DNA from: Blautia sp. BIOML-A1
GTDB taxonomy: Bacteria; Bacillota; Clostridia; Lachnospirales; Lachnospiraceae
DNA length: 64,000 bases
NCBI RefSeq assembly: GCF_009883055.1
Contig: NZ_WWVR01000011.1
Location: 68,054-132,053 of the forward strand
Direction of reading: 5' to 3'
Below are positions 62,820 to 64,000 of the stretch, one piece after another. Position 1 is the stretch's first letter; each line of letters begins with the position of its first letter. Below the pieces are notes generated by a model that was not told where the DNA came from, searched no databases, and was given only the letters and a program-made list of their open reading frames with translations. Made by a program: the position numbers and the translations under genes.

Positions 62820-63827
62820 GTGTATAACGGACGACAGAAAGTAACGAGAAAAGATGTGGCGAGGGAAGCCGGGGTATCAGAAACGATCGTTTCCTATGTG
62901 CTTAACAAAAACCGTTATGTAAAAGAAGAGAAAAGACAGCGCGTTCTTGAGGCTGTGGAAAAACTTCAGTATCAGCCTAATAATATAGCAAGGGCACTTC
63001 ATGGAAAAGGCAGCCGGCAGATTCTTTTTATAGCAGAAGAACTGAGTAGTGGTTATTTTCCTGAACTGGTAAGCCAGATGAGCCGCGACGTTTACAAGCA
63101 GGGATATATGATCTCTCTTTGCGAAAGCAGAGGGGAGGAAGAATTTGTAAGTCAGATTTTAAGCAGACAGTTCGATGGTTTATTTGTCAGTGCATCGGGG
63201 GTGACGGACAGGGAACTGAAGCTTCTGGCGAAGTCGGGAGTTCCGATGGTGGTATTTTTGAACCGGGAAATAGAAAGCGACTTTCAGAATACTGTTTTGG
63301 TGGACACAGGACTTTATGAAGGGAGCAGGGAGTGCGTAAAACATCTTGTAAAAAACGGATGCAGGAATCTGATTTATCTGGATAAAACAGGAAGGCCCTG
63401 TGACAGGGATATCCATCTGAAGGGATTTCTGGATCAGATAAAAGAATCAGGTCTTGTTTTTGAACCGGAACAGAGAATTTCCGGGTGCGAAGATATAAAA
63501 GAACTGGAGGAGAGACTTCAGTTGATGCTGGAAAAAAATCCTTCAGTTGATGCAATAGTAGCAAGATATGATGAGCTGGCTGCAGTGGCACTTTCGGTGG
63601 CGCGAAGAATAGGAAGAAAAGTTCCGGATGATCTGGTGGTGACAGGCTTTGATAATGATTTTATAAGTAATTATGTAAGTCCGGCCCTTACTACAGTGGA
63701 GATTCGGAAAGAGGAAGTGGCAAAATCTGCAATGGAAGCACTTCTTGCGCTGATCCGAAATGAAAAAACGGATAAAAACATAAGTATTACAGCCAGACTG
63801 ATCATTCGGGACAGTACAAAACAATAA
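62820..63827 (+). CDS. LacI/GalR-family transcriptional regulator (ABC-aldolase locus)
   Basis: 335 aa from GTG 62820, with AAAGGA upstream; a TTG at 62769 is an alternative. The helix-turn-helix is VTRKDVAREAGVSETIVSYVLNKNRYV, cited as residues 7-33. The ligand domain has ALHGKGSRQILFIAEELSSGYFPELV and the C-terminal VTGFDNDFISNYVSPALTTVEI. It lies between the binding-protein pair and a class II aldolase, and may control either. It is distinct from the LacI protein at 54994. Confidence 0.9.
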   Translation: MYNGRQKVTRKDVAREAGVSETIVSYVLNKNRYVKEEKRQRVLEAVEKLQYQPNNIARALHGKGSRQILFIAEELSSGYFPELVSQMSRDVYKQGYMISLCESRGEEEFVSQILSRQFDGLFVSASGVTDRELKLLAKSGVPMVVFLNREIESDFQNTVLVDTGLYEGSRECVKHLVKNGCRNLIYLDKTGRPCDRDIHLKGFLDQIKESGLVFEPEQRISGCEDIKELEERLQLMLEKNPSVDAIVARYDELAAVALSVARRIGRKVPDDLVVTGFDNDFISNYVSPALTTVEIRKEEVAKSAMEALLALIRNEKTDKNISITARLIIRDSTKQ

Positions 63828-63864
63828 ATAGAACCTGCCGGGAGCAGGAGAAAGAAGTGAAAAT

Positions 63865-64000
63865 ATGTTAGTTACAAGTAAGGAAATGCTGGAAAAGGCA
63901 CGCAGAGAACATTATGCAGTACCGGCAATGAATACACAGGGTGGAAACTATGATATTATCTGGGCAATCTGCAGAGCAGCGGAAGAAATGCATTCACCTG
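63865..64000 (+). CDS. fba: Class II aldolase (fructose-bisphosphate/tagatose type), 5' part
   Basis: The first 45 codons read MLVTSKEMLEKARREHYAVPAMNTQGG, cited here as residues 1-27, the usual N-terminus of class II FBP/ketose-1,6-bisphosphate aldolases. The frame runs off the window, so catalytic and zinc residues are not visible. AGGAGAAAGAAG precedes the start, 37 bp after the LacI gene. Confidence 0.8.
   Translation, partial: MLVTSKEMLEKARREHYAVPAMNTQGGNYDIIWAICRAAEEMHSP

Overview
The window looks like chromosome from a gut Lachnospiraceae bacterium, most likely Blautia or a close relative. This rests on moderate GC, strong GGAGG-type ribosome sites, and family content: DUF4317, a CD1871A-type CXXC protein, a carboxynorspermidine route to spermidine, and CobW proteins with histidine-rich inserts. 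No rRNA, tRNA, phage, complete insertion sequence or CRISPR array was seen. The genus is inferred from gene content only.

Layout: 1-1.7 kb, two CobW-type metal GTPases. 1.7-7.3 kb, pth-mfd and a PrsA/FKBP-like foldase lipoprotein. 7.4-9.6 kb, minus-strand genes for DUF4317, a phosphoribosyltransferase and a small unknown protein. 9.8-12.3 kb, a GGDEF-REC-HD-GYP protein with an HPt partner. 12.4-20.9 kb, housekeeping and transport genes: AzlCD, glyoxalase, asparaginase, YheO-like and MerR regulators, a DUF362 ferredoxin, an NSS transporter, YitT and a YbaK-like protein. 21.1-22.7 kb, a decayed amino-acid oxidation locus in which remnants of three genes are fused. 22.7-27.0 kb, a two-component system divergent from a TlpA / small CXXC / 4Fe-4S membrane redox operon. 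27.1-30.1 kb, KtrB-KtrA potassium uptake and a DUF1113-type membrane protein. 30.1-36.1 kb, a FadR-type regulator and a gluconate operon (GntP, HPr-like protein, IlvD-type dehydratase, KDG kinase, KDPG aldolase), together a semi-phosphorylative Entner-Doudoroff route. 36.3-39.5 kb, MarR-MATE and a convergent second MATE. 39.6-45.7 kb, a structured leader RNA followed by a five-gene polyamine operon. 45.9-47.5 kb, a glycosyltransferase beside a collagen-like protein. 47.8-53.2 kb, a peptide ABC transporter whose binding-protein gene carries an in-frame TAG. 53.4-57.4 kb, a membrane protein of unknown function, a LacI regulator and a split chromate-type transporter. 57.8-64 kb, a PPi-type phosphofructokinase, an NMT1/SsuA-type ABC transporter with two tandem binding proteins, a second LacI regulator, and the start of a class II aldolase.

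The two observations that most deserve follow-up are these. First, a family of tiny palindromic mobile elements (142, 27, 27 and 18 bp), each bounded by 8-bp direct repeats that look like target-site duplications. Second, a roughly 320-nt leader between a near-consensus promoter and an intrinsic terminator, upstream of the polyamine operon. It has long-range helices, a three-way junction and a 47-codon upstream ORF, and I cannot match it to a known riboswitch class from memory.
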